DNA of 60,109 nucleotides from Rhodoferax sp. GTDB lineage: Bacteria; Pseudomonadota; Gammaproteobacteria; Burkholderiales; Burkholderiaceae_C. Below, one piece after another: positions 27,297 to 37,512 of the stretch (the first letter of the stretch is position 1; each line of letters begins with the position of its first letter). Made by a program: the position numbers and the translations under genes. Under the pieces are notes generated by a model, which saw only the letters and a program-made list of their open reading frames with translations, was not told the origin of the DNA and did no database searches. Location of the stretch: assembly GCF_028689305.1 (NCBI RefSeq), contig NZ_JAQTWM010000012.1, positions 1 to 60,109 of the forward strand, written 5' to 3'.

Positions 27297-28355
27297 ATGA
27301 AATTGCCCATCGCCATCACCCAGGGGGACGCTGCTGGCATTGGCCCTGAAATCATCGTCAAGGCGTTTCGTGACGCCCCGCAAGAGACGCAGGGCTGTTT
27401 TGTGGTGGGGGACGTTGCCAGCCTGCGCCGCGCGGCCCAGGTTGTGGCCGGCGGCGGGGTGCGCCTGCCGGTGGTAGAGCTGTCTGAAGCCGCGGAGGCT
27501 TGGCATTGCCCGCCGCGCTGTGTTCCCCTCTTGTCCATCGCCTCATCGGCAGCGTTGGCTGGCCTGCCGCCGGTGCCTTTTGGGCAGGTGAGTGCGCGTG
27601 CCGGGCAAATGGCCGGTGATTGTGTGGTGTGGGCTGCCAATGCGGCGCTACGGCGTGAGTTGGCGGCGCTGGTCACGGCGCCGTTGAACAAGGCCGCGTT
27701 GTCGCTGGCGGGGACGCCGTATGACACCTTTCCGGGACACACCGAGTTGTTGCAGTCGCTGGCGGCGGCCCATGCGGGTCAATCCATTGCGCAGTGGCCG
27801 GTGCGCATGATGCTGGCCAACGACGAGCTGCGCGTGGTGCTGGTCAGCATCCATGTGTCGCTGCGTGCGGCGCTGGCTGCGGTGACGTTTGACAATGTGC
27901 TGCAAACCCTGTTGATCACCCACCGGTCATTGCAGGCGGTGCTGGGACGCACGCCCCGCATCGGCGTGGCGGGCCTCAACCCCCACGCGGGGGAGGGGGG
28001 CTTGTTTGGTACCGAGGAGCAGGACATCATTGGGCCGGCCGTGGCTGCTGCGCGTTTGCAGGGGCTGCAGGTGAGTGAACCGCTGGCGCCTGATACGGTG
28101 TTCATGCGGGCACGCGCCAAAGCCGGTGAACCTGGTGAATTTGACGTGGTGCTGGCGATGTACCACGATCAGGGCCTGATTCCGGTGAAATACCTGGGGG
28201 TCGACAAGGGGGTCAATGTGACACTGGGCTTGCCGTTGGTGCGGACCAGCCCGGACCATGGCACGGCTTTTGATATTGCCGGCACGGGGCGGGCTGATGC
28301 GGCCAGCCTGATTGAAGCCATCCGCATGGCCCGGCAATTGAGCCAAACTTCGTAA
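27297..28355 (+). CDS. pdxA: 4-hydroxythreonine-4-phosphate dehydrogenase family protein
   Basis: 352 aa, PdxA family, NAD-dependent oxidative decarboxylation in pyridoxal-phosphate synthesis. Blocks: ITQGDAAGIGPEI, APLNKAALSLAG with FPGHTE, GLNPHAGEGGLFG, and AMYHDQGLIPVK with SPDHGTAFDIAG carrying the metal His residues. A PdxA2-type role (D-threonate/erythronate phosphate) cannot be excluded by eye. ATG 27297 is chosen over 27276. Convergent with mscL across repeat copy 7. Confidence 0.92.
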   Translation: MKLPIAITQGDAAGIGPEIIVKAFRDAPQETQGCFVVGDVASLRRAAQVVAGGGVRLPVVELSEAAEAWHCPPRCVPLLSIASSAALAGLPPVPFGQVSARAGQMAGDCVVWAANAALRRELAALVTAPLNKAALSLAGTPYDTFPGHTELLQSLAAAHAGQSIAQWPVRMMLANDELRVVLVSIHVSLRAALAAVTFDNVLQTLLITHRSLQAVLGRTPRIGVAGLNPHAGEGGLFGTEEQDIIGPAVAAARLQGLQVSEPLAPDTVFMRARAKAGEPGEFDVVLAMYHDQGLIPVKYLGVDKGVNVTLGLPLVRTSPDHGTAFDIAGTGRADAASLIEAIRMARQLSQTS

Positions 28356-28362
28356 CAAAACA

Positions 28363-28411
28363 GCCGTTCAGCCCAGATAATTGTTGGTTATGTAGCTATA
28401 TTTTTAGTAGC
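28363..28411 (-). repeat. 49-bp double-hairpin repeat, copy 7 (pdxA-mscL)
   Basis: GCCGTTCAGCCC (28363-28374), 20 nt, GCTAT (28395-28399), N7, GTAGC (28407-28411). It lies between convergent genes 8 bp after the pdxA stop, and its stem overlaps the mscL TAG stop codon (28413-28411 on the minus strand). Confidence 0.8.
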
Positions 28412-28839
28412 TATTTCTTGAGGTTATCCCTGATTTCGCGCAGCAGGAGCACGTCTTCTGGGGTGACGGGTGCAGCTGCAGGCGCTGGCGGTGCGGCTTT
28501 TTTCAGGCGGTTGATCTGTTTGATCATCATGAAGATGATGAAGGCCAGAATGGTGAAATTGACCGCCACCGTGATGAAGCTGCCATAAGCCAGAATGGGC
28601 ACCCCGGCCTTTTTCAGGGCATCAAGTGTCATGGCGGTGCCTTCGGGGGCCTTGCCCAGGACGATGAACAGATTGGAAAAGTCGAGTTTGCCGAAAATGC
28701 TGCCAACCACGGGCATCACCAGGTCGTTCACCACCGAGTCGACGATTTTTCCGAAGGCCCCGCCAATGATGACCCCGACCGCGAGGTCCATGACGTTGCC
28801 TTTGACCGCGAATTCCTTGAACTCAGTCATCATGCTCAT
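28411..28839 (-). CDS. mscL: Large-conductance mechanosensitive channel
   Basis: 142 aa, inner-membrane osmotic safety valve. [27 protein letters not shown] is split over the N-terminal helix and TM1, followed by the NDLVMPVVG pore-lining continuation; TM2 is [19 protein letters not shown] Pro/Ala linker leads to the C-terminal helix [15 protein letters not shown]. The stop codon comes from repeat copy 7. Confidence 0.97.
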   Translation of the reverse strand: MSMMTEFKEFAVKGNVMDLAVGVIIGGAFGKIVDSVVNDLVMPVVGSIFGKLDFSNLFIVLGKAPEGTAMTLDALKKAGVPILAYGSFITVAVNFTILAFIIFMMIKQINRLKKAAPPAPAAAPVTPEDVLLLREIRDNLKK

Positions 28840-29011
28840 GGGGTTTCCTTTCTGAAATGGTTGCTAGAGGGTGTGAAGTATCGCGGAAGAGGGGCGGAAA
28901 TGTCGGGCCGGAGGACCGTGTCCGTGCCCTGGCGGTCAGTTTCGTGACAAAGTAGCTCAGCTACAATCGAAAAGTTGTAATCTGTTGTGGTCTTTGTCAT
29001 TGAGGATTCCC

Positions 29012-29626
29012 ATGAGTGAAGCTCTTGCCGATAGCGGTTCGGTTGATGCCAGCAAGCGGACCTGGCTCATTGCATCAGGCTGTGCCGGTGCCATTGGTGG
29101 TGCGGCAGCTGTGGTGCCGTTTGTCAGTTCTTTCCAGCCTTCCGAAAAAGCCAGGGCAGCTGGTGCTGCTGTTGAAGCTGACATTTCAGCCCTCAAGCCC
29201 GGTGAAAAAATGACGGTGGAGTGGCGCGGTAAGCCGGTCTGGATTGTGCGGCGTACCCCGGAGCAGCTCGCAGCGCTGCCCAAGCTCGATGGTCAATTGG
29301 CGGATCCGGATTCGACGCGCAAACCTGAGGAGCAGGCGCCGGCTTATGCCCGCAATGCCACCCGATCGATCAAGCCGGAGTTCTTCGTGACGGTGGGGAT
29401 CTGTACCCATCTGGGCTGTTCGCCGTCAGACAAGTTCCAGACCGGTGCGCAGCCTTCCTTGCCCGATGACTGGCAAGGTGGTTTCCTGTGCCCCTGCCAC
29501 GGTTCCACCTTCGACATGGCGGGCCGGGTGTTCAAGAACAAGCCGGCACCGGATAACCTTGAAGTGCCGCCGCACATGTATCTCTCGGACACCAAGCTGC
29601 TCATTGGTGAAGATAAGAAAGCCTAA
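29012..29626 (+). CDS. petA: Ubiquinol-cytochrome c reductase Rieske iron-sulfur subunit
   Basis: 204 aa Rieske protein of the bc1 complex. N-terminal Tat-like region ([20 protein letters not shown]) and a single membrane anchor, then the [2Fe-2S] motifs CTHLGC and [12 protein letters not shown] 29012 follows GAGGATTCCC. First gene of petABC. Confidence 0.97.
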   Translation: MSEALADSGSVDASKRTWLIASGCAGAIGGAAAVVPFVSSFQPSEKARAAGAAVEADISALKPGEKMTVEWRGKPVWIVRRTPEQLAALPKLDGQLADPDSTRKPEEQAPAYARNATRSIKPEFFVTVGICTHLGCSPSDKFQTGAQPSLPDDWQGGFLCPCHGSTFDMAGRVFKNKPAPDNLEVPPHMYLSDTKLLIGEDKKA

Positions 29627-29637
29627 GGAACCATAAC

Positions 29638-31038
29638 ATGGCTGAATTTCACGAAATTTCTCCCAACGCCCCGGTGGCTGAGAAAGCCCTTAACTGGGTC
29701 GACAACCGGTTCCCGTTGTCCAAGCTCTTCAAAGAGCACATGAGCGAGTACTACGCGCCCAAGAACTTCAATGTCTGGTACATCTTTGGTTCCTTGTCGC
29801 TGCTGGTGCTGGTCATCCAGATCGTGACCGGCATTTTCCTGGTGATGCACTACAAGCCGGACGCCGCGTTGGCGTTTGGCTCGGTGGAATACATCATGCG
29901 GGACGTGCCTTGGGGCTGGTTGATCCGGTACATGCATTCGACCGGGGCCTCTGCTTTCTTTGTGATGGTTTACCTGCACATGTTCCGTGGTCTGATGTAC
30001 GGCAGCTATCGCAAGCCGCGTGAGCTGGTCTGGCTGTTTGGCTGTGGCATTTTCCTGGCATTGATGGCTGAGGCCTTCATGGGTTATTTGTTGCCCTGGG
30101 GACAGATGAGTTACTGGGGGGCCCAGGTGATCGTCAATTTGTTCTCGGCCATTCCTTTCATTGGCCCAGATCTGGCGTTGCTGATTCGTGGTGACTTCGT
30201 GGTGGGTGATGCAACACTGAATCGCTTCTTCAGCTTCCATGTGATCGCTGTGCCGTTGGTGCTGCTGGGTTTGGTGGTGGCGCACATCATTGCCTTGCAC
30301 GAAGTGGGTTCGAACAATCCGGATGGTGTTGAGATCAAAGCTACCAAAGATGCCAATGGCATTCCTCTGGATGGTGTGCCGTTTCATCCCTACTACACGG
30401 TGCACGACATTTTTGGTGTCAGTGTGTTCCTGTTTGTGTTCTCGGCCATCGTGTTTTTTGCGCCTGAGATGGGAGGATACTTCCTGGAGTACAACAACTT
30501 TATCCCGGCAGACCCGTTCCAGACGCCGTTGCACATCGCACCGGTGTGGTATTTCACGCCGTTCTACTCCATGCTGCGCGCTGTCACGACCGAGTTGATG
30601 TATGTGCTCATGGTGTGTGTGGTGCTGGGTGCTGGTCTGGCTGTGCTGAAGGTCAAGATGCCTGCTTTGTTCAAGGCCATCATTGTGGGCGGGGCGGTTG
30701 TGGTGCTGGCCATGATGATGTCCATTGACGCCAAGTTCTGGGGTGTTGTGGCCATGGGGGGTGGCGTGGTGATTCTTTTCTTCCTGCCCTGGTTGGACAA
30801 CAGTGCTGTGAAGTCGATTCGTTATCGCCCTGATTGGCACAAATACCTGTACGCCGTTTTCGTCGTTGATTTTCTGGTGCTGGGTTATCTCGGTATGTTG
30901 CCGCCGTCAGTGATTGGTGGTCGGGTGTCTCAGGTCGGTACCCTGTTTTATTTTGGCTTCTTTTTGTTGATGCCCTGGTGGAGTCGCCTGGGAGCCTTCA
31001 AGCCCGTGCCGAGCCGCGTTACCTTCACGGCTCACTGA
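29638..31038 (+). CDS. petB: Cytochrome b subunit of bc1 complex
   Basis: 466 aa, polytopic quinol-oxidising subunit. Heme-ligand histidines are in [15 protein letters not shown] with VYLHMFRG, and in [21 protein letters not shown]; the Q-site motif is PEWY-like as [12 protein letters not shown]. The C-terminal domain has three to four more helices. Sits 11 bp after petA. Confidence 0.97.
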   Translation: MAEFHEISPNAPVAEKALNWVDNRFPLSKLFKEHMSEYYAPKNFNVWYIFGSLSLLVLVIQIVTGIFLVMHYKPDAALAFGSVEYIMRDVPWGWLIRYMHSTGASAFFVMVYLHMFRGLMYGSYRKPRELVWLFGCGIFLALMAEAFMGYLLPWGQMSYWGAQVIVNLFSAIPFIGPDLALLIRGDFVVGDATLNRFFSFHVIAVPLVLLGLVVAHIIALHEVGSNNPDGVEIKATKDANGIPLDGVPFHPYYTVHDIFGVSVFLFVFSAIVFFAPEMGGYFLEYNNFIPADPFQTPLHIAPVWYFTPFYSMLRAVTTELMYVLMVCVVLGAGLAVLKVKMPALFKAIIVGGAVVVLAMMMSIDAKFWGVVAMGGGVVILFFLPWLDNSAVKSIRYRPDWHKYLYAVFVVDFLVLGYLGMLPPSVIGGRVSQVGTLFYFGFFLLMPWWSRLGAFKPVPSRVTFTAH

Positions 31039-31052
31039 TTCGGAGAATATTC

Positions 31053-31826
31053 ATGACAACCATGGGTTTGACTAAAAAGATTTTGTCGGGACTGTTGCTG
31101 GTCTGCGGGATCAGTATGGTGGCACAGGCCAACACCGGTGGCCCGACTTGGGACAAGGCGCCGAACCGGATCAATGACATGGGTGCCTTGCAAAATGGTG
31201 CCAAATTGTTTGTGAACTACTGCCTGAATTGCCATTCGGCGGCGTTCATGCGTTACACCCGGCTGCAGGATATTGGTTTGACGCAGGATCAAATCAAGAG
31301 CAATCTGCTGTTGACCGATACCAAGATTGGTGACACCATGAAGGCGTCGATTGATCCTCGCCAGGCCAAGGCTTGGTTTGGCAATACACCGCCGGATTTG
31401 ACCGTGATCGCTCGCTCAAGGGCAGGTGCCAATGGAACCGGTGCGGACTATCTGTACACCTATATGCGCACCTTCTACCGTGATGACACCAAACAAACGG
31501 GCTGGAACAATCTGGTGTTCCCGAATGTCGCCATGCCGCACGCGTTATGGGAGCTGCAGGGTGAGCGCAAGGCGGTGTTTGAAGCGGTCACTGCACACGG
31601 TCAAACAACACAGCAGTTCAAAGGCTGGGAGCAAGTGACACCCGGAGCCATGACGCCGGCTCAGTATGATCAGGCGGTGGGTGATCTGGTGAACTATTTG
31701 CAATGGATGGGGGAACCTGTCCAGACGACACGCCAGCGTGTTGGTCTGTGGGTCTTGATCTTCCTGGCCGGTTTTACTTTCATTACCTGGCGGCTGAACA
31801 AGGCCTACTGGAAAGACATCAAGTAA
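31053..31826 (+). CDS. petC: Cytochrome c1 subunit of bc1 complex
   Basis: 257 aa. Signal peptide to about AQA (residue 25), heme-binding CLNCH, the axial Met region in the NVAMPHALWELQG neighbourhood, and a C-terminal membrane anchor (VGLWVLIFLAGFTFITWRL). GGAGAAT precedes ATG 31053. Ends the petABC operon at a terminator. Confidence 0.96.
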   Translation: MTTMGLTKKILSGLLLVCGISMVAQANTGGPTWDKAPNRINDMGALQNGAKLFVNYCLNCHSAAFMRYTRLQDIGLTQDQIKSNLLLTDTKIGDTMKASIDPRQAKAWFGNTPPDLTVIARSRAGANGTGADYLYTYMRTFYRDDTKQTGWNNLVFPNVAMPHALWELQGERKAVFEAVTAHGQTTQQFKGWEQVTPGAMTPAQYDQAVGDLVNYLQWMGEPVQTTRQRVGLWVLIFLAGFTFITWRLNKAYWKDIK

Positions 31827-31873
31827 CCGTATTCATCAGTTCGGGTGACACTCAGATGTGGCCCGAATCGCTC

Positions 31874-31914
31874 AGAGTGGAGTGGTGACAAGCCCTCCGC
31901 TCTTTTATTTTTTT
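31874..31914 (+). terminator. Intrinsic terminator after petABC
   Basis: Stem AGAGTGGAG (31874-31882) pairs with CTCCGCTCT (31895-31903, one G-T wobble), followed by a T-rich run TTTTATTTTTTT. Separates petABC from sspA. Confidence 0.7.
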
Positions 31915-31927
31915 AGGAGTTCCCACC

Positions 31928-32539
31928 ATGATGGTGCTTTATTCGGGTACGACATGTCCTTTTTCTCATCGTTGCCGGTTTGTCCTTTTTGAAAAGGGCA
32001 TGGACTTTGAGATCCGGGATGTTGACCTTTACAACAAGCCTGAAGATATCAGTGTGATGAATCCTTATGGGCAGGTTCCGATTTTGGTGGAACGTGACCT
32101 GATTCTGTATGAGTCCAACATCATCAATGAGTACATTGATGAGCGTTTTCCCCACCCTCAGTTGATGCCTGGTGATCCGGTGGATCGGGCTCGTGTACGA
32201 CTCTTCCTTCTTAATTTCGAGAAAGAGCTGTTTGTTCACGTGTCAACGCTGGAATCGCGTTCGGCCAAGTCCAATGAAAAAATGCTGGAAAAGGCGCGGG
32301 CTCACATTCGTGATCGTTTGACCCAGTTGGCCCCCGTGTTTTTGAAAAATAAATACATGCTGGGTGAGGGTTTTTCGATGCTGGATGTGGCCATTGCGCC
32401 ACTGCTGTGGCGTCTGGATTACTATGGCATTGAACTCAGCAAGAATGCCGCGCCGTTGCTCAAGTACGCCGAACGCATCTTTTCCAGGCCCGCCTACATT
32501 GAGGCATTGACGCCGTCCGAGAAGGTGATGCGCAAGTAA
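31928..32539 (+). CDS. sspA: Stringent starvation protein A (GST-fold)
   Basis: 203 aa with a glutathione S-transferase fold: N-terminal YSGTTCPFSHRCRFVLFEKG thioredoxin-like part and NPYGQVPILVERDLILYES, then an all-helical C-terminal domain. SspA binds RNA polymerase and affects stress and stationary-phase transcription. AGGAG lies 8 bp before ATG 31928. Confidence 0.95.
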   Translation: MMVLYSGTTCPFSHRCRFVLFEKGMDFEIRDVDLYNKPEDISVMNPYGQVPILVERDLILYESNIINEYIDERFPHPQLMPGDPVDRARVRLFLLNFEKELFVHVSTLESRSAKSNEKMLEKARAHIRDRLTQLAPVFLKNKYMLGEGFSMLDVAIAPLLWRLDYYGIELSKNAAPLLKYAERIFSRPAYIEALTPSEKVMRK

Positions 32540-32550
32540 GCGAAGGTTCC

Positions 32551-33075
32551 ATGAGCGATACATCAGAAACCGAGCCAACGTCGACTCGCCCCTATTTCAT
32601 ACGGGCGATGCATGAGTGGTGTTGTGACAATGGTTACACACCACACATCACAGTCGCCGTTGACCACTCGGTCCAGGTGCCGCGTGAATACGTCAAGGAC
32701 GGTGAAATTGTGCTCAATGTCGGGTTGACTGCTACCGGTGGGCTGCAACTGGGCAACGACTACATTACTTTCAAGGCACGTTTTGGCGGCGTCGCCAGGG
32801 ACATCATGGTCCCGGTGGATCAAGTCATTGCCATTTTTGCCAGAGAGAACGGGCAAGGCATGGCATTTCCCAAACCCAGCCGAATTGATCTTGCGCCTGT
32901 TGAGGCCGCAACTTGGCCTGAAAAAGATGACCAGAAGCCGGCATTTGCGGTGGCCAAGAGCGAGAATACAGCGGCTGGCGCAGAGGTTGGCATAGAGTCT
33001 GCCAGCACTTCGCCTGTTGCGCCGTCTGAAAGACCTGCTGGTGGTACAAAACCTGTTTTGAAACGGATCAAGTAA
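32551..33075 (+). CDS. sspB: ClpXP protease specificity-enhancing factor SspB
   Basis: 174 aa. The structured N-terminal domain (RPYFIRAMHEWCCDNGYTPH, then VNVGLTATGGLQLGND-like VLNVGLTATGGLQLGND and FGGVARDIMVP) binds ssrA-tagged substrates. An Ala/Glu/Pro-rich linker and a short hydrophobic C-terminal tail (PVLKRIK) that docks ClpX follow. Paired with sspA. Confidence 0.95.
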   Translation: MSDTSETEPTSTRPYFIRAMHEWCCDNGYTPHITVAVDHSVQVPREYVKDGEIVLNVGLTATGGLQLGNDYITFKARFGGVARDIMVPVDQVIAIFARENGQGMAFPKPSRIDLAPVEAATWPEKDDQKPAFAVAKSENTAAGAEVGIESASTSPVAPSERPAGGTKPVLKRIK

Positions 33076-33114
33076 CAGGTTTCACTGGCTCCAGTCATGT
33101 AAAATAAACCCAGT

Positions 33115-33190
33115 GCCGATTTAGCTCAGTTGGTAGAGCAACCGCCTTGTAAGCGGTAGGTCGTCAGTTCGAATCCGACAATCGGCACCA
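33115..33190 (+). tRNA. tRNA-Thr (anticodon TGT)
   Basis: 76-nt cloverleaf including encoded CCA. Acceptor GCCGATT pairs with AATCGGC, D-arm GCTC/GAGC, anticodon stem ACCGC/GCGGT with loop CTTGTAA (TGT at 33148-33150), T-arm with GTTCGAATC. A TAAAAT box lies 10-15 bp upstream. Confidence 0.97.
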
Positions 33191-33193
33191 TTT

Positions 33194-33502
33194 CTATTTT
33201 TCCCGGTTCACTTTAAGCCGGATGGCCTTGACCTCCAGGTTCTTGGCCTTCAGTCGTGTGGCAAAGTCCGGCAGAAGCTGGCGCAGCTTGGCTGCAGTCG
33301 TGTTGTTGCTCAGTAACAGGCACCATACGCCATCTTCAATCGGTCCGCACTGCACATGGCTTCGTAGTGCGGCCGGGATGAGCGGCTCAATGACCTTGAG
33401 CCTGTCTCGGGATTCCTCCTGTAATGCCATCAGCTTGGCCAATCCTGGGTTGTTCTGGCTGGCCTGGAGCAGGGTAAAGGGTTGATGTCGGCGTAGGTTC
33501 AT
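33194..33502 (-). CDS. DUF721/DciA-like protein
   Basis: 102-aa protein with the DciA/DUF721 pattern: helical N-terminus, IPAALRSHVQCGPIEDGVWCLLLSNNTTAAKLRQLLP (given here in part as IPAALRSHVQ and WCLLLSNNTTAAKLRQ), then a basic KHR-type end. DciA loads the DnaB helicase in bacteria lacking DnaC. Immediately upstream of secA region, where DUF721 genes are often found. Divergent from the M23 gene; convergent with the tRNA. Confidence 0.75.
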   Translation of the reverse strand: MNLRRHQPFTLLQASQNNPGLAKLMALQEESRDRLKVIEPLIPAALRSHVQCGPIEDGVWCLLLSNNTTAAKLRQLLPDFATRLKAKNLEVKAIRLKVNREK

Positions 33503-33525
33503 GCGTTTGGATGGAGTAACAACAG

Positions 33526-34512
33526 ATGCAATTGATCGTGACGGATGCTTGGCTGGCTAAGTCTCGCGCAGTCAGTCTGACCGGATGGCAACTCATCGCG
33601 GCGTTTGTGCTGAGTGCTTTTGTGCTGATGTTACTCACGCTTGGCCTGTATCACTGGGTATTTCTCAAAGGAGCGCGTGAAGGCTGGCCGGTGATCGGGT
33701 CCCTGGTCAGAATGGTGGCTAAGGATGATTTTGAACAGCGAGACCGTTTCCTGAGGGAAAATCTGGATGTCATGGCTCGCCGGTTAGGCGAAATGCAGGC
33801 CAAATTGACCCAGCTGGAATCTTTGGGGGAGCGGGTGTCTGGACTGGCCGGTATGACGCCTCCAGCAGCCAAGATGCTGCCGGGGTCAGGTGGTCCTCTG
33901 GTGGCTTCACATGCCTTGTCGCAGGAGGAAATCCTGTCTGTCATGACGGGACTGGAGCACTTGACGGACCAGCGCACCGACTTTTTCACCGGCCTGGAAT
34001 CACAGTTGTTTGATCTCAAGATGAAACGCATGATGATCCCGACGCAACAGCCGGTTGCACAGCATGACGTGGGGTCTGCTTTCGGTTGGCGACTTGATCC
34101 ACTCACGGGCCGCTCGGCCCTGCATACCGGGCTTGATTTCCCTGCGTCGACCGGTACCCCTGTTCTCGCCGCTGCGGGTGGTGTGGTGGTGGTGCAGGAA
34201 TATCACCCGGAATACGGCAACATGATCGAAATTGACCACGGCAATGATCTGATCACCCGCTACGCGCATGCGTCCAAAATACTGGTCAAAAAGGGCGACC
34301 TGATCAAGCGGGGCCAAAAAATTTCAGAGATCGGGACCAGCGGGCGTTCGACCGGATCACACCTCCATTTTGAAGTGCTGGTTCGCGGCATCCCTCAGGA
34401 TCCGCAAAAATTCCTGTCAGCCGGGCGGCAGGCTTCTGGTGTGCAGGTGGCAGCCATGGGGCGCTCCCCCGGGGAGCAGAAGCCACGTGTTGCCGTGCCT
34501 GGTGCTCAGTGA
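33526..34512 (+). CDS. M23-family (LytM) peptidoglycan factor
   Basis: 328 aa. One N-terminal membrane helix (about 24-45), a coiled-coil-like stretch (FLRENLDVMARRLGEMQAK), then a C-terminal LytM domain: HTGLDFPASTGTPV and GSHLHFEVLV provide the HxxxD and HxH zinc ligands. Likely a periplasmic peptidoglycan endopeptidase or amidase activator. GGAG precedes ATG 33526. Upstream of secA, as in many proteobacteria. Confidence 0.9.
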   Translation: MQLIVTDAWLAKSRAVSLTGWQLIAAFVLSAFVLMLLTLGLYHWVFLKGAREGWPVIGSLVRMVAKDDFEQRDRFLRENLDVMARRLGEMQAKLTQLESLGERVSGLAGMTPPAAKMLPGSGGPLVASHALSQEEILSVMTGLEHLTDQRTDFFTGLESQLFDLKMKRMMIPTQQPVAQHDVGSAFGWRLDPLTGRSALHTGLDFPASTGTPVLAAAGGVVVVQEYHPEYGNMIEIDHGNDLITRYAHASKILVKKGDLIKRGQKISEIGTSGRSTGSHLHFEVLVRGIPQDPQKFLSAGRQASGVQVAAMGRSPGEQKPRVAVPGAQ

Positions 34513-34644
34513 CTTTTTCCCGGTCTGCGGCGCAAAGGTAAAATCGCCGATTCCAGCCTGCGCAGGGGTTTTCCCGGTGTGGGCTTGTGTTAATGCCGCT
34601 TATCCCCATTTCAGTTAGATTGTAAAAATAGGACAGTGCTGCAC

Positions 34645-34664
34645 GTTTGCCATGATTGGCAAAC
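34645..34664 (+). promoter_or_regulatory. Hairpin in secA leader
   Basis: Perfect inverted repeat GTTTGCC-ATGATT-GGCAAAC ends 18 bp before the secA ATG. No T-run follows, so it is either an operator or an mRNA leader hairpin. No secM is present. Confidence 0.4.
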
Positions 34665-34682
34665 ATCGCGCGCCCCGCATTC

Positions 34683-37433
34683 ATGGCCACCAACTTTCTC
34701 ACCAAAATTTTCGGCAGTCGCAATGATCGCCTGCTCAAAAAATACCGCCATTCTGTCGCCAAGATCAATGCTTTGGAGGCCAGTTTTGAGCAGCTTTCGG
34801 ATGAGGCCTTGCGCGCCAAGACGGAGGAGTTCAAACAACGGGTGAGCCAGGGGGAGTCACTCGATGCACTGCTGCCGGAAGCGTTTGCCGTGGTGCGTGA
34901 GGGTTCCAAGCGTGTCATGAAGATGCGCCATTTTGATGTGCAGTTGCTCGGTGGCATGTCGCTGCACTATGGCAAGATTTCCGAAATGGGCACCGGTGAA
35001 GGCAAGACCCTGACCGCCACCTTGCCGGTGTACTTGAACGCCTTGTCCGGCAAGGGGGTTCATGTGGTGACCGTCAATGACTACCTGGCCAGTCGTGATG
35101 CCCAATGGATGGGCAAGTTGTACAACTTTTTGGGTTTGACGGTCGGCATCAACCTGCCCAACGTGCCGCGCGAAGAAAAACAGGCGGCTTACCGTGCGGA
35201 CATCACCTACGGCACCAACAACGAATACGGTTTTGACTATCTGCGCGACAACATGGTGTATGAGGCGGCAGACCGTGTACAGCGCGGCCTGAACTATGCC
35301 ATCGTCGACGAGGTTGACTCGATCCTGATTGATGAAGCGCGCACACCCTTGATCATCAGTGGTCAGGCCGAAGACCAGACCAATTTGTACCAGGCCATCA
35401 AGCTCATCGTGCCGCAACTGGAGAAGCAGGAAGGTGAAGCCGATCCGCACACTGGCGAAGGTATCACCAAGCCCGGTGACTTCACGATGGATGAAAAAAG
35501 TCATCAGGTGTTCCTGACCGAGCGTGGCCATGAAAACGCCGAGCGCATCTTGTTTGAGATGGGATTGCTCCCCGAAGGGGCGAGCCTCTATGACCCGGCC
35601 AACATCACGCTGATGCACCATTTGTACGCGGCATTGCGCGCGCAGCATCTCTATCACCGCGACCAGCATTACGTGGTGCAGGCCGGCGAAATTGTGATCG
35701 TGGATGAGTTCACGGGTCGCTTGATGACCGGACGGCGCTGGAGTGATGGTTTGCATCAGGCGGTGGAGGCCAAGGAGGGGGTGGCGATCCAGCCCGAAAA
35801 CCAAACCATGGCGTCCATCACGTTCCAGAACTATTTCCGCCTGTATGGCAAGCTGGCCGGCATGACCGGGACGGCCGACACGGAAGCTTATGAGTTTCAG
35901 GAAATCTACGGCCTGGAGACCGTGGTCATTCCGCCCAACCGGCCCAGCCGTCGTGACGATCAGCTTGATCGGGTCTACAAGACCACCCGCGAGAAATACG
36001 ATGCTGCCATCAAGGACATCCGCGAGTGTTACGAGCGTGGCCAACCGGTGCTGGTTGGTACCACCTCCATTGAGAACTCCGAGATCATCTCGCAGTTGCT
36101 CGAGAAGGAAAAGTTGCCGCACCAGGTGCTCAATGCCAAGCAGCATGCCCGCGAAGCCGATATCGTGGCACAGGCTGGCCGACCCAAGATGATCACGATT
36201 GCGACCAACATGGCCGGTCGCGGGACTGACATCGTGCTGGGGGGCAACATCAGCAAGTCCATCGAAGCCATGGAGGCTGACGAAACCCTCGACGCCGCGC
36301 AAAAGCAGCAGAAGATCGAGGCCCTGCGCACTCAATGGTCGCAGGACCATGAGCTGGTGACCAAACTGGGCGGTTTGCGCATCATCGCCACCGAGCGCCA
36401 TGAGTCGCGCCGTATTGACAACCAGCTGCGTGGCCGTTCCGGCCGGCAAGGTGACCCGGGGTCGTCGCGCTTTTATTTGAGTCTGGATGACTCCTTGATG
36501 CGCATCTTTGCCGGTGACCGGGTCAAAGCCATCATGGACCGGCTGAAGATGCCCGAAGGTGAGGCGATTGAAGCGGGCATCGTGACACGCAGCATTGAAA
36601 GCGCCCAACGCAAGGTGGAGGCTCGTAACTTCGACATGCGCAAGCAGTTGTTGGAGTACGACGATGTGGCCAATGATCAGCGCAAAGTGATTTACCAGCA
36701 GCGTAATGAGATTCTGGATGCGTCGGACCTGTCAGCGCAGATTCAGTCCTTGCGTGAAGGCTGCTTCGAGGACATCGTTCGTCAGTATGTCCCGCTGGAG
36801 TCGGTCGAAGAGCAATGGAGCCTGAAGGCCCTCGAAAAAGTGCTGGTTGATGAGTGGCAGATCCAACTGCCGCTGCAACAAAAAGTGAGTGCTGCCAGTG
36901 CCATCACTGACCACGACATCGTGGAGATGGTGCGGGCGCAGGCGAATGAGCTGTTTGATGCCAAGGTCGCGCTGGTTGGTGTTGACAACTTCACCCAGTT
37001 CGAGCGCATGGTGTTGTTGCAGGGTATTGACACGCATTGGCGTGATCACCTGAGTGCGCTGGACTACTTGCGCCAGGGTATCCATTTGCGCGGCTATGCC
37101 CAGAAGCAGCCCAAGCAGGAATACAAGCGTGAAGCGTTTGAACTGTTCGGCCAGATGCTGGACTCGGTCAAGAACGAGGTCACCAAGGTGCTGATGACGG
37201 TGCGGATTCAATCCAATGATGCCGTCGAACAGGCTGCAGCAGAAATGGAGAGTCGCGGTGAGCACATTGCCAACGTCACCTACAGTGCACCCAGTGAAAC
37301 CGGTGAGGTTCAGGTCACCGTGGATGACGATACCGTGATTAAAAATGCCACCGTGCCACGAGTTGGCCGCAATGATCCCTGTCCTTGCGGTAGTGGCAAA
37401 AAGTACAAACAATGCCACGGCAAGCTGGCCTGA
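34683..37433 (+). CDS. secA: Protein translocase motor ATPase SecA
   Basis: 916 aa, full length. Walker A in [14 protein letters not shown], Walker [14 protein letters not shown], the DEAD-motor motif [14 protein letters not shown] and [10 protein letters not shown]. The C-terminal zinc-binding tail [17 protein letters not shown] binds SecB and phospholipid. ATG 34683 gives [14 protein letters not shown]; upstream in-frame start adds nine residues. Confidence 0.98.
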   Translation: MATNFLTKIFGSRNDRLLKKYRHSVAKINALEASFEQLSDEALRAKTEEFKQRVSQGESLDALLPEAFAVVREGSKRVMKMRHFDVQLLGGMSLHYGKISEMGTGEGKTLTATLPVYLNALSGKGVHVVTVNDYLASRDAQWMGKLYNFLGLTVGINLPNVPREEKQAAYRADITYGTNNEYGFDYLRDNMVYEAADRVQRGLNYAIVDEVDSILIDEARTPLIISGQAEDQTNLYQAIKLIVPQLEKQEGEADPHTGEGITKPGDFTMDEKSHQVFLTERGHENAERILFEMGLLPEGASLYDPANITLMHHLYAALRAQHLYHRDQHYVVQAGEIVIVDEFTGRLMTGRRWSDGLHQAVEAKEGVAIQPENQTMASITFQNYFRLYGKLAGMTGTADTEAYEFQEIYGLETVVIPPNRPSRRDDQLDRVYKTTREKYDAAIKDIRECYERGQPVLVGTTSIENSEIISQLLEKEKLPHQVLNAKQHAREADIVAQAGRPKMITIATNMAGRGTDIVLGGNISKSIEAMEADETLDAAQKQQKIEALRTQWSQDHELVTKLGGLRIIATERHESRRIDNQLRGRSGRQGDPGSSRFYLSLDDSLMRIFAGDRVKAIMDRLKMPEGEAIEAGIVTRSIESAQRKVEARNFDMRKQLLEYDDVANDQRKVIYQQRNEILDASDLSAQIQSLREGCFEDIVRQYVPLESVEEQWSLKALEKVLVDEWQIQLPLQQKVSAASAITDHDIVEMVRAQANELFDAKVALVGVDNFTQFERMVLLQGIDTHWRDHLSALDYLRQGIHLRGYAQKQPKQEYKREAFELFGQMLDSVKNEVTKVLMTVRIQSNDAVEQAAAEMESRGEHIANVTYSAPSETGEVQVTVDDDTVIKNATVPRVGRNDPCPCGSGKKYKQCHGKLA

Positions 37434-37446
37434 AAGTCAGCCTTCA

Positions 37447-37470
37447 AAATCGGGCTCAGGCCCGATTTTT
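37447..37470 (+). terminator. Intrinsic terminator after secA
   Basis: AATCGGGC-TCAG-GCCCGATT stem followed by TTTT, 14 bp after the secA stop. Confidence 0.85.
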
Positions 37471-37512
37471 CATTGCCTGATCCTTCTCCGAGTTGATTCC
37501 TGAAAGCCCACC

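Noticed and set aside
28950-28964. GTAGC-TCA-GCTAC palindrome upstream of petA
   Set aside because: Loop is 3 not 7 nt and the 12-mer is missing; not a repeat-family member. It may be chance or a petA operator.
33115-33190. tRNA-Thr gene as an integration site
   Set aside because: No integrase, direct repeat of the tRNA 3' end or foreign gene follows; the neighbours are ordinary core genes.
34857-36608. 583-codon minus-strand open frame opposite secA
   Set aside because: Shadow of secA caused by high-GC codon usage; composition is not protein-like.
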